DNA from: Devosia sp. Leaf420
GTDB lineage: Bacteria > Pseudomonadota > Alphaproteobacteria > Rhizobiales > Devosiaceae
DNA: 64,000 nucleotides
Reading direction: 5' to 3'
NCBI RefSeq assembly: GCF_001425445.1
Contig: NZ_LMQU01000009.1
Span: forward strand, 389,817 to 453,816
Shown here: positions 32,242 through 41,205 of the stretch, one piece after another
How the letters are laid out: the number at the start of each line of letters is the position of its first letter
How positions within the stretch are numbered: the first letter of the stretch is position 1
The notes under the pieces: model-generated
The model's database searches: none
What the model was told of the DNA's origin: nothing
What the model saw: the letters and a program-made list of their open reading frames with translations, nothing else
Program-made: the position numbers and the translations under genes

Positions 32242-33218
32242 ACCGGCTGCTGAAAACCCGCGAACTCTGGCTGGCCCTCGGCATTTTCGCCGTCATCGTG
32301 CTGGTGACGCTGCGCTTCCCGCGCTTTTCCCAACCGGGCAATCTGCTCACCATTTTCAACGACACGTCGATCCTGATGATGCTGGCGCTGGGGCAGATGG
32401 CCGTCATCCTGACGCGCTCGATCGATCTTTCGATGGCGTCGAACCTGGCACTGACGGGCATGGTCGTGGCCATGATCAATGCGGCAGCGCCCGGCGTGCC
32501 GATCCCGTTGCTGATTGCCGGCTGCGTCGTGGTTGGCGCGGCGCTGGGGGCGTTCAACGGTATTTTGGTCTGGAAGCTCGATATTCCGCCGATCGTCGTC
32601 ACCCTCGGCACGTTGACGATTTTCCGTGGCCTCGTCTTCGTGATTTCGGGCGGCGCCTGGGTCAATGCGGCGCAGATGAGCCAGGAATTCATCCAGCTTC
32701 AGCGCGGGTCTTTCCTTGGGCTGCCGATCCTCTCGTGGTTTGCCGTGGTCGTCGCGGGGCTCGTCTATCTCCTCATGACGCGCACGCCGCAGGGCCGGGC
32801 CTTTTACGCCATCGGCGTCAATCCGACGGCGGCCGTCTATACCGGCATCAATGTCGGGCGGACCAAGTTTCTCGCCTTCGTGCTGGCCGGGGCCATTTCG
32901 GGCCTTTGCGGCTATCTCTGGATTTCGCGCTATGTGATCGCTTCGGTGGAAGTGGCCGGTGGCTATGAACTGACCATCGTTGCGGCCTGCGTCATCGGTG
33001 GCGTGTCGATTGCCGGTGGCATCGGGACGGTGGCGGGTGCGCTGCTTGGCGCGCTGTTCCTCGGCGTCGTCAACAACGCGCTGCCGGTGATCGGTGTCTC
33101 GCCGTTCTGGCAGATGGCGATTTCGGGCGCGGCGATTCTGATTGCCGTGGTGCTCAATGGCCGGAGCGAGCGGACCAAGGGGCGGATTATTTTGAATAAG
33201 GCGGAGGCGGGGGCATGA
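32238..33218 (+). CDS. rhaP: Rhamnose ABC transporter permease RhaP
   Basis: 326 residues, ten or so membrane helices of the branched-chain/ribose permease class. Hallmarks: GQMAVILTRSIDLSMASNLALTGMV (the ID-LS motif of RbsC-like permeases), GAFNGILVWKLDIPPIVVTLGTLTIFRGLVFVISGG, and VIGGVSIAGGIGTVAGALLGALFLGVVNNAL. Forms the membrane pore with RhaQ. ATGA overlap with rhaT. Confidence 0.92.
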   Translation: MNRLLKTRELWLALGIFAVIVLVTLRFPRFSQPGNLLTIFNDTSILMMLALGQMAVILTRSIDLSMASNLALTGMVVAMINAAAPGVPIPLLIAGCVVVGAALGAFNGILVWKLDIPPIVVTLGTLTIFRGLVFVISGGAWVNAAQMSQEFIQLQRGSFLGLPILSWFAVVVAGLVYLLMTRTPQGRAFYAIGVNPTAAVYTGINVGRTKFLAFVLAGAISGLCGYLWISRYVIASVEVAGGYELTIVAACVIGGVSIAGGIGTVAGALLGALFLGVVNNALPVIGVSPFWQMAISGAAILIAVVLNGRSERTKGRIILNKAEAGA

Positions 33219-33239
33219 TGAGCGGAGCTGCTGTATCGC

Positions 33240-33361
33240 ATCACCCCCTCCCAGCCTCCCCCATCAAGGGGGAGGTGTTGCATCCAGTTTGGGATGAGAT
33301 TTTGTGCCCCCCACCGGCCTTGCACCTCCCCCTTGATGGGGGAGGTTGGGAGGGGGTGACG
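33240..33361. repeat. Long inverted repeat, family B (copy 1)
   Basis: Two 37-base arms, 33241-33277 and about 33323-33359, complementary with a single mismatch. Each arm holds CTCCCCCATCAAGGGGGAG and a CACCCCCTCCC end. It sits between rhaP and rhaQ. Confidence 0.93.
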
Positions 33362-33408
33362 GCACCCATAAACCCATCCATTTCCACTCTCACGCCGGGA
33401 GCCCCTTC

Positions 33409-34410
33409 ATGACCGATTTCCCTGCAACCGGCCGTCAGCTTCCGAACCGGCTCGACAAGCCGCTGAAATCCGCTGTGCTCAGTTGGGAAAGCCTGCTGGT
33501 GCTCGTCGCGCTGGCGATCTTCATCGCCAATTCGTTTGCCTCGCCCTACTTCCTCAATGAGTGGAGCTTGAGCGATATGACGTTCAACTTCACCGAAAAG
33601 GCGCTGATCGCGCTTGCCATGGCGCTGATCATCATCACCGGTGAGATCGACCTGTCTGTCGCCTCGATCATTGCGCTTGCCTCGACCATGATGGGCCTGG
33701 CGCTGCAGGCAGGAGCGGATACGCCCGTGCTCGTCATGGTGGGGATCTGTGTCGGAGTGCTCTGCGGGGCGTTCAACGGGTTCCTGGTGACCGGGCTCAA
33801 GCTGCCCTCGATCGTCGTTACCATCGGTACGATGAGCCTCTTCCGCGGCATCGCCTATATTGTTTTGGGCGACCAGAGCTTTAAGGGTTACCCGGCGAGC
33901 TTTTCCTGGTTCGGGCAGGGCTATGTGTTCTGGGTTATCTCATTCGAGCTGGTGCTCTTCGTCGTGGCAGCCGTCATTTTCTATGTGCTGCTGCAGCACA
34001 CCAATTTCGGGCGCCGGGTCTATGCGATCGGCAATAATGCGACGGCGGCGCGGTTTTCCGGTGTGCGCGTCGATCGCATCAAATTCGTGCTGTTCTGCCT
34101 GACCGGGCTGATGAGCGGCATCGCGGCGGTGCTTTTGACGGCGCGGCTGGGGTCGACGCGGCCGTCGATTGCGGAAGGTTTTGAGCTCGAGGCTGTAACC
34201 ATGGTTGTCCTGGGTGGCGTTTCCATCCTTGGCGGTTCCGGCACGATCATCGGCGTTGTGCTCGCGGCGCTGATCATGGGCCTTGTGACCTTCGGGCTTG
34301 GGCTCCTCAACGTGCCGGGGATCGTCATGTCGATTTTCATCGGCTCGCTGCTGATCGTCGTGATCGCGCTGCCGATCCTGTTCCGCATGTGGAGGCAAAG
34401 ACGCGCATGA
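33409..34410 (+). CDS. rhaQ: Rhamnose ABC transporter permease RhaQ
   Basis: 333 residues from ATG 33409, GGGAG seven bases upstream; an earlier in-frame start lies inside the repeat and is rejected. Same permease class as Rha[94 protein letters not shown]. Heterodimer partner of RhaP. Its stop overlaps the rhaM start. Confidence 0.92.
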   Translation: MTDFPATGRQLPNRLDKPLKSAVLSWESLLVLVALAIFIANSFASPYFLNEWSLSDMTFNFTEKALIALAMALIIITGEIDLSVASIIALASTMMGLALQAGADTPVLVMVGICVGVLCGAFNGFLVTGLKLPSIVVTIGTMSLFRGIAYIVLGDQSFKGYPASFSWFGQGYVFWVISFELVLFVVAAVIFYVLLQHTNFGRRVYAIGNNATAARFSGVRVDRIKFVLFCLTGLMSGIAAVLLTARLGSTRPSIAEGFELEAVTMVVLGGVSILGGSGTIIGVVLAALIMGLVTFGLGLLNVPGIVMSIFIGSLLIVVIALPILFRMWRQRRA

Positions 34411-34739
34411 TCACCGATAACGGCTACGAAAAGCACGCCTTCAAGATGCGGCTCAATCCCGGCATGAGCGCCGAATATAAAAAGCGCCACGACGAGATAT
34501 TTCCCGAACTCGTCGACCTGCTGCACGCTGCGGGCGTGAAGGATTATTCGATCCATCTCGACGAAGAGACCAACACGCTGTTCGGGGTTTTGTGGCGGCG
34601 GGTGGATCACACGATGGCGGATTTACCCAGTACCGAGGTCATGAAGCGCTGGTGGGCGCATATGGCCGACATCATGGCGACAAATGAGAAGAACGAGCCG
34701 GTATCGGTAGATTTACTGCCGGTGTTTTGGATGAAGTGA
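34407..34739 (+). CDS. rhaM: L-rhamnose mutarotase
   Basis: 110 residues from ATG 34407 (ATGA overlap with rhaQ, GGAGG 11 bases upstream). The pattern [43 protein letters not shown] and [11 protein letters not shown] is that of the YiiL/RhaU family (DUF718), small dimers that interconvert alpha and beta L-rhamnose; His28 corresponds to the conserved catalytic His of EYxxRHD. Called RhaU in R. leguminosarum, where rhaK follows; here no kinase follows. Confidence 0.93.
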   Translation: MITDNGYEKHAFKMRLNPGMSAEYKKRHDEIFPELVDLLHAAGVKDYSIHLDEETNTLFGVLWRRVDHTMADLPSTEVMKRWWAHMADIMATNEKNEPVSVDLLPVFWMK

Positions 34740-34759
34740 GGGGTCCACTTAATCCATAA

Positions 34760-34860
34760 TCCTCAGGCTTGCCCCGAGGGTCGCAGCCCATGAGCGCAGG
34801 CGCGGTGGCTCCCGCAAAGGCCCTCGGATCAAGTCCAAGGGAAGAATGGTGGGTAGGTTG
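34760..34860. repeat. Palindromic repeat, family C (copy 1)
   Basis: CAGGCTTGCCCCGAGGGTCGC..., a GCGGTGGCTCCCGC core, then CCCTCGGATCAAGTCCAAGGG and GAAGA. Imperfect relative of copy 2. Confidence 0.8.
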
Positions 34861-34940
34861 GATTGGGACGCGCCGGACGTCGTGAGTGACACGTCCACAA
34901 TCATGTCTGCATCTTCCCGGATTTACCAAACCATCCCCGG

Positions 34941-35040
34941 TCTTCCCTCGGGCTTGACCCGAGGGTCCCTACCCCTGCGCGCGAGTGCGGTGGCTCCCGC
35001 GGAGGCCCTCGGATCAGGTCCGAGGGAAGATGGGTGGGTG
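34941..35040. repeat. Palindromic repeat, family C (copy 2)
   Basis: Two hairpins: CCCTCGGG-CTTGA-CCCGAGGG (34945-34965) and CCCTCGGA-TCAGG-TCCGAGGG (35006-35026), joined by a core with GCGGTGGCTCCCGC. The best-preserved copy. Confidence 0.9.
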
Positions 35041-35068
35041 TGGTTGGATTGGGGGCCGACTTGAATTG

Positions 35069-35356
35069 TCAGCCGGGCAAAATACCGAGATAGAGGTCTT
35101 CCCATTCGGGATTGTCTTTCTCGATCAGCGCGACTTTCCACGCGCGCGGCCAGTGTTTCATGCTCTTTTCGCGCTGCATCGCGAAGTACATGTCTTGGTG
35201 CTCTTCGTAATAGACGAGGAGGTGACACTGGTACTTTTGGGTAAAGCTCGGGACCAGATCGTTTTTGTGTTCCCAGACACGGCGGACGATGTCGCTGGTG
35301 GCGCCGATGTAGATCGTGCCGAACTTGCGATCAGCCATAATGTAGAGCCAGGCCAT
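35069..35356 (-). CDS. GIY-YIG domain protein (UPF0213/YhbQ-like)
   Basis: 95 residues from ATG 35356; a TTG six codons upstream is possible. The GIY-YIG nuclease core reads LYIMADRKFGTIYIGATSDIVRRVWEHKN, with the two Tyr motifs and the catalytic-type Arg after them, followed by YQCHLLVYYEEHQDMYFAMQREKSMKHWPRAWK, where the Glu (QREK) is the usual metal ligand. Small free-standing members of this family are putative nucleases of unknown biological role. It is flanked on both sides by family C palindromic repeats. Confidence 0.9.
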   Translation of the reverse strand: MAWLYIMADRKFGTIYIGATSDIVRRVWEHKNDLVPSFTQKYQCHLLVYYEEHQDMYFAMQREKSMKHWPRAWKVALIEKDNPEWEDLYLGILPG

Positions 35357-35465
35357 GGCTGATTTCAGTTCCAAATGGCCGGTAGGTCGACACTGGAGTG
35401 TGTGTTGTATTAGAGATGTTCGGCAAGTGTAGGCCTGAACAATACTCCTGTGGCTTTCATGAAGG

Positions 35466-35611
35466 CCCTCGGATCAAGTCCGAGGGAAGATAGGTGGGTG
35501 GGGCGATTTGAAGTTCAAACCAAACTTTCGCGGCTGCTGGCGGTGCTTAGCGGCTTAAACTCAGAACTATCCACAAGCACTGCGTTTTCCCTCGGGCTTG
35601 ACCCGAGGGTC
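35466..35611. repeat. Palindromic repeat, family C (split copy 3)
   Basis: The CCCTCGGATCAAGTCCGAGGG hairpin at about 35466-35486 and the CCCTCGGGCTTGACCCGAGGG hairpin at about 35589-35609, in the reverse order to copy 2 with about 100 bases of other sequence between. Confidence 0.8.
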
Positions 35612-35651
35612 GCTTCCCCCACGTACCTCTTCAACGGATCGTCGCTCTGAA

Positions 35652-36515
35652 CTACTTCCCCACTTCATTCCGCCAGGAATATTGCGGCGAATAGCCCAGC
35701 ATCCGCTTGGCCTTCTCGATCGAGAGCAGCGTGCCATTGGTCGAGATGTTGCCCTTTTGGGGAACATTGGGGAACACTTCGGCGAGGAGCGAGGTGTTGG
35801 AGCGGGTCATTACCGAATCTGCATTGGCGATGATGAAGGCCTCAAAGCCCTTGAAATCGGCCTGGAGCGAACGCCGCACGGCCTGGGCGCCGTCGCGGGC
35901 GTCGATATAGCCCCAGAGGTTCCACTTGCGCTTTTTCGGGTCGCTGTCGAACCCCGGGAAGGCGGCGTAGTCTTCGGGGTACATGACGTTGGAAAAACGC
36001 AGGCCGACGATCCGAAGCTCGGGGTCCCAGCGGCAGAATTGGGCGGCCATGGTTTCGTCGAGCAGTTTTCCCAGTGAATAAGCGCTTTCGGGGCGGGGGA
36101 AGTATTCTTCATCGACCGGCGCATAGGGCGGGGGGCTGTCGAAGGGGAGGCCGAGAACGGTTTCGCTCGAGGCAAAGACGACATTCTTGATCTTCGCCAG
36201 ACGGCAGGCCTCGAAGACATTGTAGGTCGTCGGGACATTGTTGGCGAATGTCCTAGCATTGGCGGCGAGACCAGGCGCGGGAATGGCCGCAAGATGCACG
36301 ACGGCGTCGAAGGGCCCACCGCGCTCATCGACGCCGCCGAGAATGGCCGAGGCGACTTCGCCGAAATTGGTGAGGTCGATACGCACCGAGGGGCAGATCG
36401 GTTCCGAGAGCGTCTGGTTATCGACATTGAGCACGTCATAGCCATGGGCCACGAGATCGCGCAGCACGGCGCGACCGAGCTTGCCGCTGCCCCCGGTGAC
36501 GAGAACCTTCTTCAT
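35652..36515 (-). CDS. NAD(P)-dependent epimerase/dehydratase (extended SDR)
   Basis: 287 residues from ATG 36515 with GAGGAGG upstream. Rossmann motif VLVTGGSGKLGRAVL at about 4-18, an HLAAIPAPG strand, active-site SSETVLG serine region and YSLGK (Tyr-x3-Lys). Resembles extended SDRs acting on nucleotide sugars or uronates; the exact substrate cannot be read. It is separate from the rhamnose locus by the GIY-YIG gene and repeats, so a role in rhamnose use is not supported. Confidence 0.85.
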   Translation of the reverse strand: MKKVLVTGGSGKLGRAVLRDLVAHGYDVLNVDNQTLSEPICPSVRIDLTNFGEVASAILGGVDERGGPFDAVVHLAAIPAPGLAANARTFANNVPTTYNVFEACRLAKIKNVVFASSETVLGLPFDSPPPYAPVDEEYFPRPESAYSLGKLLDETMAAQFCRWDPELRIVGLRFSNVMYPEDYAAFPGFDSDPKKRKWNLWGYIDARDGAQAVRRSLQADFKGFEAFIIANADSVMTRSNTSLLAEVFPNVPQKGNISTNGTLLSIEKAKRMLGYSPQYSWRNEVGK

Positions 36516-36707
36516 CCGAACCTCCTCAAATTCCACGCGGATTTCCTGCGCGACTATTGGGAAGAAGGTTAGGCGGAATTGCTGGCCTTGCCAACAGGGA
36601 GCGCTCTCTCGCGCGGATGAACCGAAACTGAACGGGGCCATCAGGCTAAGTTCAAACGGAGAGGGCCATTCTCACGCCATGATGAATTTGATCGTCGGGG
36701 GACGAAC

Positions 36708-37046
36708 ATGAACAAGCGCCAGGAAAAGGTTTTGGTCGCCACGCTTTGTGGTCTCGTGATCGCGGTGACGGCCGGGTTCGTGGTGCAGCCCGTCATGGCG
36801 GCGAGCTATGATGTGGGCCAGCCGGCGCAGGTGTCGCGCGTTGCGCCCTGGGATGTGCTGCAGGTGCGCAAATGGCCGGCGAGCTATTCGCGCAAAGTCG
36901 GCAGCTTTGGGCCGGGAACTCCGGTTTGGGTCGAGCGTTGTATCGAGGTAGCGAAAAGCTCGGACTGGTGCCTTGTCGATAATGACGAGACGCGCGGTTG
37001 GGTGAACTCTCGCTACCTCTCACCGCTCGGCGGCAGAGAAATCTGA
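36708..37046 (+). CDS. Exported SH3-domain protein
   Basis: 112 residues. Signal peptide to about residue 31 (VLVATLCGLVIAVTAGFVVQPVMAA). The rest is a bacterial SH3-like fold: VAPWDVLQVRKWPASYSRKVGSFGPGTPVWVERCIEVAKSSDWCLVDNDETRGWVNSRYLSP, ending in the typical G-W-V-x-S-x-Y-L. A pair of Cys (in ERC and DWC) may form a disulfide. Such periplasmic proteins bind peptidoglycan. Single gene; no partners. Confidence 0.85.
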   Translation: MNKRQEKVLVATLCGLVIAVTAGFVVQPVMAASYDVGQPAQVSRVAPWDVLQVRKWPASYSRKVGSFGPGTPVWVERCIEVAKSSDWCLVDNDETRGWVNSRYLSPLGGREI

Positions 37047-37164
37047 TTTTTAGGCCGACCCCTCCATCGGCTGATTTTAGTGACTGTGTACTGACCTCCC
37101 CATGCATTGACTTTTCCGGTCGCTGATTGTTCCTCAAGAGCAGTCAGGACCGGAGTTTTCTTTT

Positions 37165-38166
37165 ATGGATGCCAATCCCGTTCTCGCCGAAGCCGTGCGC
37201 GGCAATTGGGTGGAAAATCGCCATCGCGGCGCTTTTGTCGTGATTGATGCCGATGGGCGGGTGATTGCCTCGGCAGGCGATATCGAGCGGCCGGTCTTTC
37301 CGCGCTCGGCGATCAAATCCATGCAGGCCCTCGCGATCTTCGACCGGCATGCGGTGGAACGGTTTCATCATTCTTCCGAAGAACTGGCGCTGGCTTGCGC
37401 TTCGCATCATGGCGAAGAGGTGCATACGAGCCGGGTTGGCGGATTTTTGCAGCGCATGGGGCTGTCGGTGGCGACGCTTGAATGCGGCGCGCATCAGCCG
37501 ACCAATGGCGCGGCGCGCGAGGTACTCAGGGAAAAGCATGAGGAGCCAAGTGCGCTCCATAACAATTGCTCGGGCAAGCATGCCGGCATGTTGAGCGTGG
37601 CTCTGGCCATGGGCGTGCCGACGGAAGGCTATGTCAGCCGCGAGCACGATGTGCAGCGCGCGGTGCGGGCGGCGGTGGAACTGGTGATCGGCGAGGAGCT
37701 GACCGAGGACCGCTGCGGCACGGACGGGTGTTCGATCCCGACATGGGCAGCGCCGATCCGGGCCTGGGCGCATGGCTTTGCGCGGATGGCGACGGGGAAC
37801 GGGCTCGATGCCGGCCACGCGGCGGGAGCGCAGGCGCTGTTCGATGCGGCGACCACCCATCCGCTGCTCGTAGCGGGAACGGGCCATCTCGACACGCTGG
37901 TGATGGAAGCTTTTGGTGGCCGCGTCATGCAAAAGGGCGGGGCCGAAGGCGTGCAATGCGGCGCCATCCGCGACAAGGGCTGGGGCTATGCGCTCAAATG
38001 CGACGACGGCAATATGGCGGCGAGCCAGGCGATGGTCGCGGCGCTGCTGCTGAAATTTGCGGAGCCGGATGAGGGGCAGCGCAAGGTGTTGGAGCAGTTT
38101 GTTAGGCAGCCGACGGTGAATGTGCGGAAGACGGTGGTGGGGGAGATGCGGGCGGTTGGGATTTAG
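37165..38166 (+). CDS. L-asparaginase, class 3 (Rhizobium etli ReAV type)
   Basis: 333 residues, CGGAG ribosome site. The active-site residues of R. etli ReAV fall at the same numbers: Ser48 and Lys51 (RSAIKSMQA), and the zinc site Cys135, Lys138 (NNCSGKHAGM) and Cys189 (GTDGCSIPTWA). This family has a beta-lactamase-like serine/lysine dyad and is unrelated to E. coli AnsA/AnsB. It hydrolyses L-asparagine to aspartate and ammonia in the cytosol. No transporter or regulator adjoins it. Confidence 0.93.
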   Translation: MDANPVLAEAVRGNWVENRHRGAFVVIDADGRVIASAGDIERPVFPRSAIKSMQALAIFDRHAVERFHHSSEELALACASHHGEEVHTSRVGGFLQRMGLSVATLECGAHQPTNGAAREVLREKHEEPSALHNNCSGKHAGMLSVALAMGVPTEGYVSREHDVQRAVRAAVELVIGEELTEDRCGTDGCSIPTWAAPIRAWAHGFARMATGNGLDAGHAAGAQALFDAATTHPLLVAGTGHLDTLVMEAFGGRVMQKGGAEGVQCGAIRDKGWGYALKCDDGNMAASQAMVAALLLKFAEPDEGQRKVLEQFVRQPTVNVRKTVVGEMRAVGI

Positions 38167-38280
38167 CACAACCCCCACCTAGCCTCCCCCTCGTAGGGGG
38201 AGGGATCTGATGGTGTTGCCCGGGTATGGTGGCAAGAGCCATCTATTCCTCCCCCTTCAGGGGCAGGTTAGGTGGGGCAC
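38165..38280. repeat. Inverted repeat, family B (copy 2, degenerate)
   Basis: CACAACCCCCACCTAGCCTCCCCCTCGTAGGGGGAGGG at one end and CCTCCCCCTTCAGGGGCAGGTTAGGTGGGG at the other. Same architecture as 33240-33361 with more mismatches. Lies between two convergent genes. Confidence 0.8.
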
Positions 38281-39563
38281 TACCTGATCGTCACATGCGG
38301 ATATTTGTCTGCCGCGGCGCGGAGGTCCGGCTCGGTGATCTTGGTCCATTCTAGGCCGACGATTTCGCCGACTTTGGGCTCGTAAATCATGTTGTCGGCG
38401 ATCAGCACCGGGCCAGGATCGTCGGCAACGGTGACGCCAATGCCGACATCGCTTGCATAGACGACATTGTTGGCGATGACGATCGAGCGCATGAAGCGGC
38501 CGAAGCCTGCGGCGATGGCGACGCCGGGGACGTTTTCGACGACATTGCCGGTGACCGAAACTTCGGCTTCGACATAGATGCCGACGGGGACAGTGTCCGG
38601 ATTGACCTCGGATTTGGGCGAGATATTGCGCACGATATTGTTGGCGCAGGTGGCGAGATGCCCCTCGCTGTCGAGATTGGTGATGGAAATGCCGGTTGCG
38701 GCGCCGTCGATGAGGTTTTCGGCGATGATCGAGCCGGAAAAGCCGAATTCGGAGAAGATCGCGACCTCGCCACAGGTGCGGCACTGATTGCCGGAGACGA
38801 CGGTGTTTTTCGTGGTGTTGAGGCGCACGGCGGTGAAGGCGCAATCGCTGATGTGATTGTCCGAAACGATCACTTCGTCGGCGAGATAGACATTGATGCC
38901 ATTGCCGTTCTGGCCATTGCCGCCGGCTTTCCAATCGATATTGGCGATGCGGTTATTGGTGACGATGGAGCCATCGACGCCTTTGGTATCGCGCCAGATG
39001 CGAATGCCGGCATTGCCGCAGCCATCGATGTGATTGCCGGAAATGAGCGAGCCCGTGCTTTCGAGCGAATGGATGGCGCAATCGGCGTGATTGAGGAAGA
39101 CGCAATCTCTGACGCGGACCGCGCTGGCATGCATACCGAGGGCAATGTTGGAGCCATCGGTGAAATGGCAGCGCTCGACGGTGATGTCGGTGCCGGTTTC
39201 GATGCCGAAGAGCGGGTCGGTGCCGCTATTGCCGGTAAAGCCGATGTCGCGGACGATGGTGCTTTGCTGGTTGGAAATGACGAGGGCAGGGCCGCCGGAG
39301 GCGACGAGCCAGGTGGCGCCGGGTACGCCCTCGAGCGTGAAATTGGATTTGAGATTGATCTGGCCGACGCGGAAGCGGCCGGCGGGGAGCGTGAGTTTGC
39401 CGACGGCGCTATCGATAGCGGCCTGGAGAGCGGCGGTTTGGTCGCTATCGCCATCGGACACGAGATCGGCCGTCTGCGCCTGAACCGGCGCGGAAGCGGC
39501 CGCGGCGAGGGCGGAGAGACCGAGAACGGCGTGGCGGCGGGAAATCGTTGTTTCTTGGCGCAT
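38280..39563 (-). CDS. Tat-exported parallel-beta-helix repeat protein (TIGR03808-like)
   Basis: 427 residues from ATG 39563; a longer in-frame start is unsupported. Twin-arginine signal TTISRRHAVLGLSALAAAASAPVQAQ. The mature protein is made of pectate-lyase-type coils, with repeated Ile/Val-x-x-N-x-I turns (VTNNRIANI, VSDNHISDC, VSGNQCRTC, IAENLIDGA, IANNVVYAS, IADNMIYEP). This matches the TAT-translocated repetitive protein family of Rhizobiales, presumed periplasmic carbohydrate-binding or -modifying. No catalytic residues can be assigned. Confidence 0.85.
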   Translation of the reverse strand: MRQETTISRRHAVLGLSALAAAASAPVQAQTADLVSDGDSDQTAALQAAIDSAVGKLTLPAGRFRVGQINLKSNFTLEGVPGATWLVASGGPALVISNQQSTIVRDIGFTGNSGTDPLFGIETGTDITVERCHFTDGSNIALGMHASAVRVRDCVFLNHADCAIHSLESTGSLISGNHIDGCGNAGIRIWRDTKGVDGSIVTNNRIANIDWKAGGNGQNGNGINVYLADEVIVSDNHISDCAFTAVRLNTTKNTVVSGNQCRTCGEVAIFSEFGFSGSIIAENLIDGAATGISITNLDSEGHLATCANNIVRNISPKSEVNPDTVPVGIYVEAEVSVTGNVVENVPGVAIAAGFGRFMRSIVIANNVVYASDVGIGVTVADDPGPVLIADNMIYEPKVGEIVGLEWTKITEPDLRAAADKYPHVTIR

Positions 39564-39699
39564 GATTGTATTGTGCCAGCTTTCGGGCGCGGCGCGAGGA
39601 AAAGCGGGGGAATTGGTGAACGGGGCCATCCTTCCGTGCCTTGTTTGCCCGCCAACGGCGCGGCTATAACGGGGGAATGGTTTTAGAGAGAGGCATGCA

Positions 39700-41205
39700 A
39701 TGCTCGTTGACGGTAAGATCTATCTCGGGACGAGCACGCGGCCGGAATATCTGAGCCTTAAATATGGCAATCGGCATGGGCTGGTGACCGGGGCGACGGG
39801 CACGGGCAAGACCGTGACGCTGCAGGCGCTGGCCGAGGGATTTTCGGCGGCGGGGGTGCCGGTCTTTGCGGCTGACATCAAGGGCGATCTTTCGGGTGTG
39901 GCCAAGGGCCAGCCGATCCAGGAATGGCAGACCAAGCGCGCCGAGGAGATCGGCTTTACCGACTATGCCAATGACGCTTTTCCGGTGGTGTTCTGGGACC
40001 TTTTCGGGACCAAGGGGCATCCGGTGCGTGCGACCATTTCGGAGATGGGGCCGGTGCTGCTGAGCCGCATTCTCGATCTCAACGATACGCAGGAAGGCGT
40101 GCTCAATATTGCCTTTCGCGTGGCCGACGAGGAAGGGTTGCTGCTGCTCGATTTGAAGGATCTGCGCGCGCTGCTGGTCAATCTCCAGGAGCGGGCCAAG
40201 GAGATTTCGGGACGCTATGGCAATGTTTCGACCGCGTCGATCGGCGCGATCCAGCGGGCGCTCTTGGTGCTGGAGCAGCAAGGCGCCGACCATTTCTTTG
40301 GCGAGCGGGCGCTCGAAATTGCCGACCTGATGCGGACCGATAGCGACGGGCGCGGGTTCATTTCGATCCTCGCGGCCGATCAATTGATGGCCTCGCCGCG
40401 GCTCTATGGGACGTTTTTGCTGTGGCTGCTGTCCGAGCTGTTCGAAGAGCTGCCGGAAGTGGGCGATCCGGAGAAGCCGAAAATGGTGTTCTTCTTCGAC
40501 GAGGCGCACCTGCTTTTTGATGACGCACCCAAGGCCCTGATCGATAAGGTCGAGCAAGTCGTCAAACTCATTCGCTCCAAGGGTGTCGGCGTCTATTTTG
40601 TGACGCAGAACCCGATCGATATTCCGGAAAATGTGCTGGCGCAGCTTTCCAACCGCGTGCAGCACGCGTTGCGCGCCTATACGCCGCGCGAGCAGAAGGC
40701 GGTAAAGGTGGCGGCGGAAACCTTCCGCCCCAACCCAGCTTTTTCGACCGAAGAGGTGATCACCCAGCTTGGGATCGGCGAGGCTCTGGTTTCGGTGCTG
40801 GAGGATAAGGGCGTGCCCTCGATGGTGGGGCGGACGTTGATCCGGCCGCCTTCGGCGCAGGTGGGGCCGCTCAATCCGGCGGAGCGCGATGCGACGCTCG
40901 CCAATTCGCCGGTTGGCGGTCTCTATGACACGGTGGTCGATCGCGAGTCGGCCTTCGAGATTTTGGAAAAGCGGGCGCGCGATCGGCAATTGTCGGATGA
41001 ACGGGCCAAATATGATGCCGAGGACCGGGCGCGGGCCGATCAGATGGCGCGGGAAACGGCGCGCGAAGAACGCGTGACCCAGCCGCGGCGAACGAGCCGG
41101 CAGACGCCGGCAGAGGCGGCGATGAACTCCTTTGCGCGAACGGTGGCCAATCGGCTCGGCAGCGCCATCGTGCGCGGCATTCTCGGCAGCCTCAAGGGAC
41201 GATGA
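39700..41205 (+). CDS. HerA-like ATPase, DUF853 (YjgR) family
   Basis: 501 residues. Walker A GATGTGKT at 31-38, [11 protein letters not shown] just after, Walker [13 protein letters not shown], a sensor-type [16 protein letters not shown] and arginine-rich ending ([18 protein letters not shown] region). DUF853 proteins are soluble relatives of HerA/FtsK translocases of unknown function. The C-terminal 100 residues are highly charged ([35 protein letters not shown]), probably coiled coil. Its stop overlaps the start of the LOG-like gene, so the two are co-translated. Confidence 0.9.
   Translation: MLVDGKIYLGTSTRPEYLSLKYGNRHGLVTGATGTGKTVTLQALAEGFSAAGVPVFAADIKGDLSGVAKGQPIQEWQTKRAEEIGFTDYANDAFPVVFWDLFGTKGHPVRATISEMGPVLLSRILDLNDTQEGVLNIAFRVADEEGLLLLDLKDLRALLVNLQERAKEISGRYGNVSTASIGAIQRALLVLEQQGADHFFGERALEIADLMRTDSDGRGFISILAADQLMASPRLYGTFLLWLLSELFEELPEVGDPEKPKMVFFFDEAHLLFDDAPKALIDKVEQVVKLIRSKGVGVYFVTQNPIDIPENVLAQLSNRVQHALRAYTPREQKAVKVAAETFRPNPAFSTEEVITQLGIGEALVSVLEDKGVPSMVGRTLIRPPSAQVGPLNPAERDATLANSPVGGLYDTVVDRESAFEILEKRARDRQLSDERAKYDAEDRARADQMARETAREERVTQPRRTSRQTPAEAAMNSFARTVANRLGSAIVRGILGSLKGR

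Larger units (their letters stand above)
34740..35068. other. 329-base intergenic region composed of family C repeats
   Basis: No gene seen. Almost entirely two copies of the family C element (34760-34860 and 34941-35040) separated by about 80 bases of unremarkable sequence. Confidence 0.75.

Noticed and set aside
35652..36515. Epimerase as part of the rhamnose pathway
   Set aside because: Opposite strand, separated by repeats and a nuclease gene, and no such step is needed in the isomerase/aldolase pathway.
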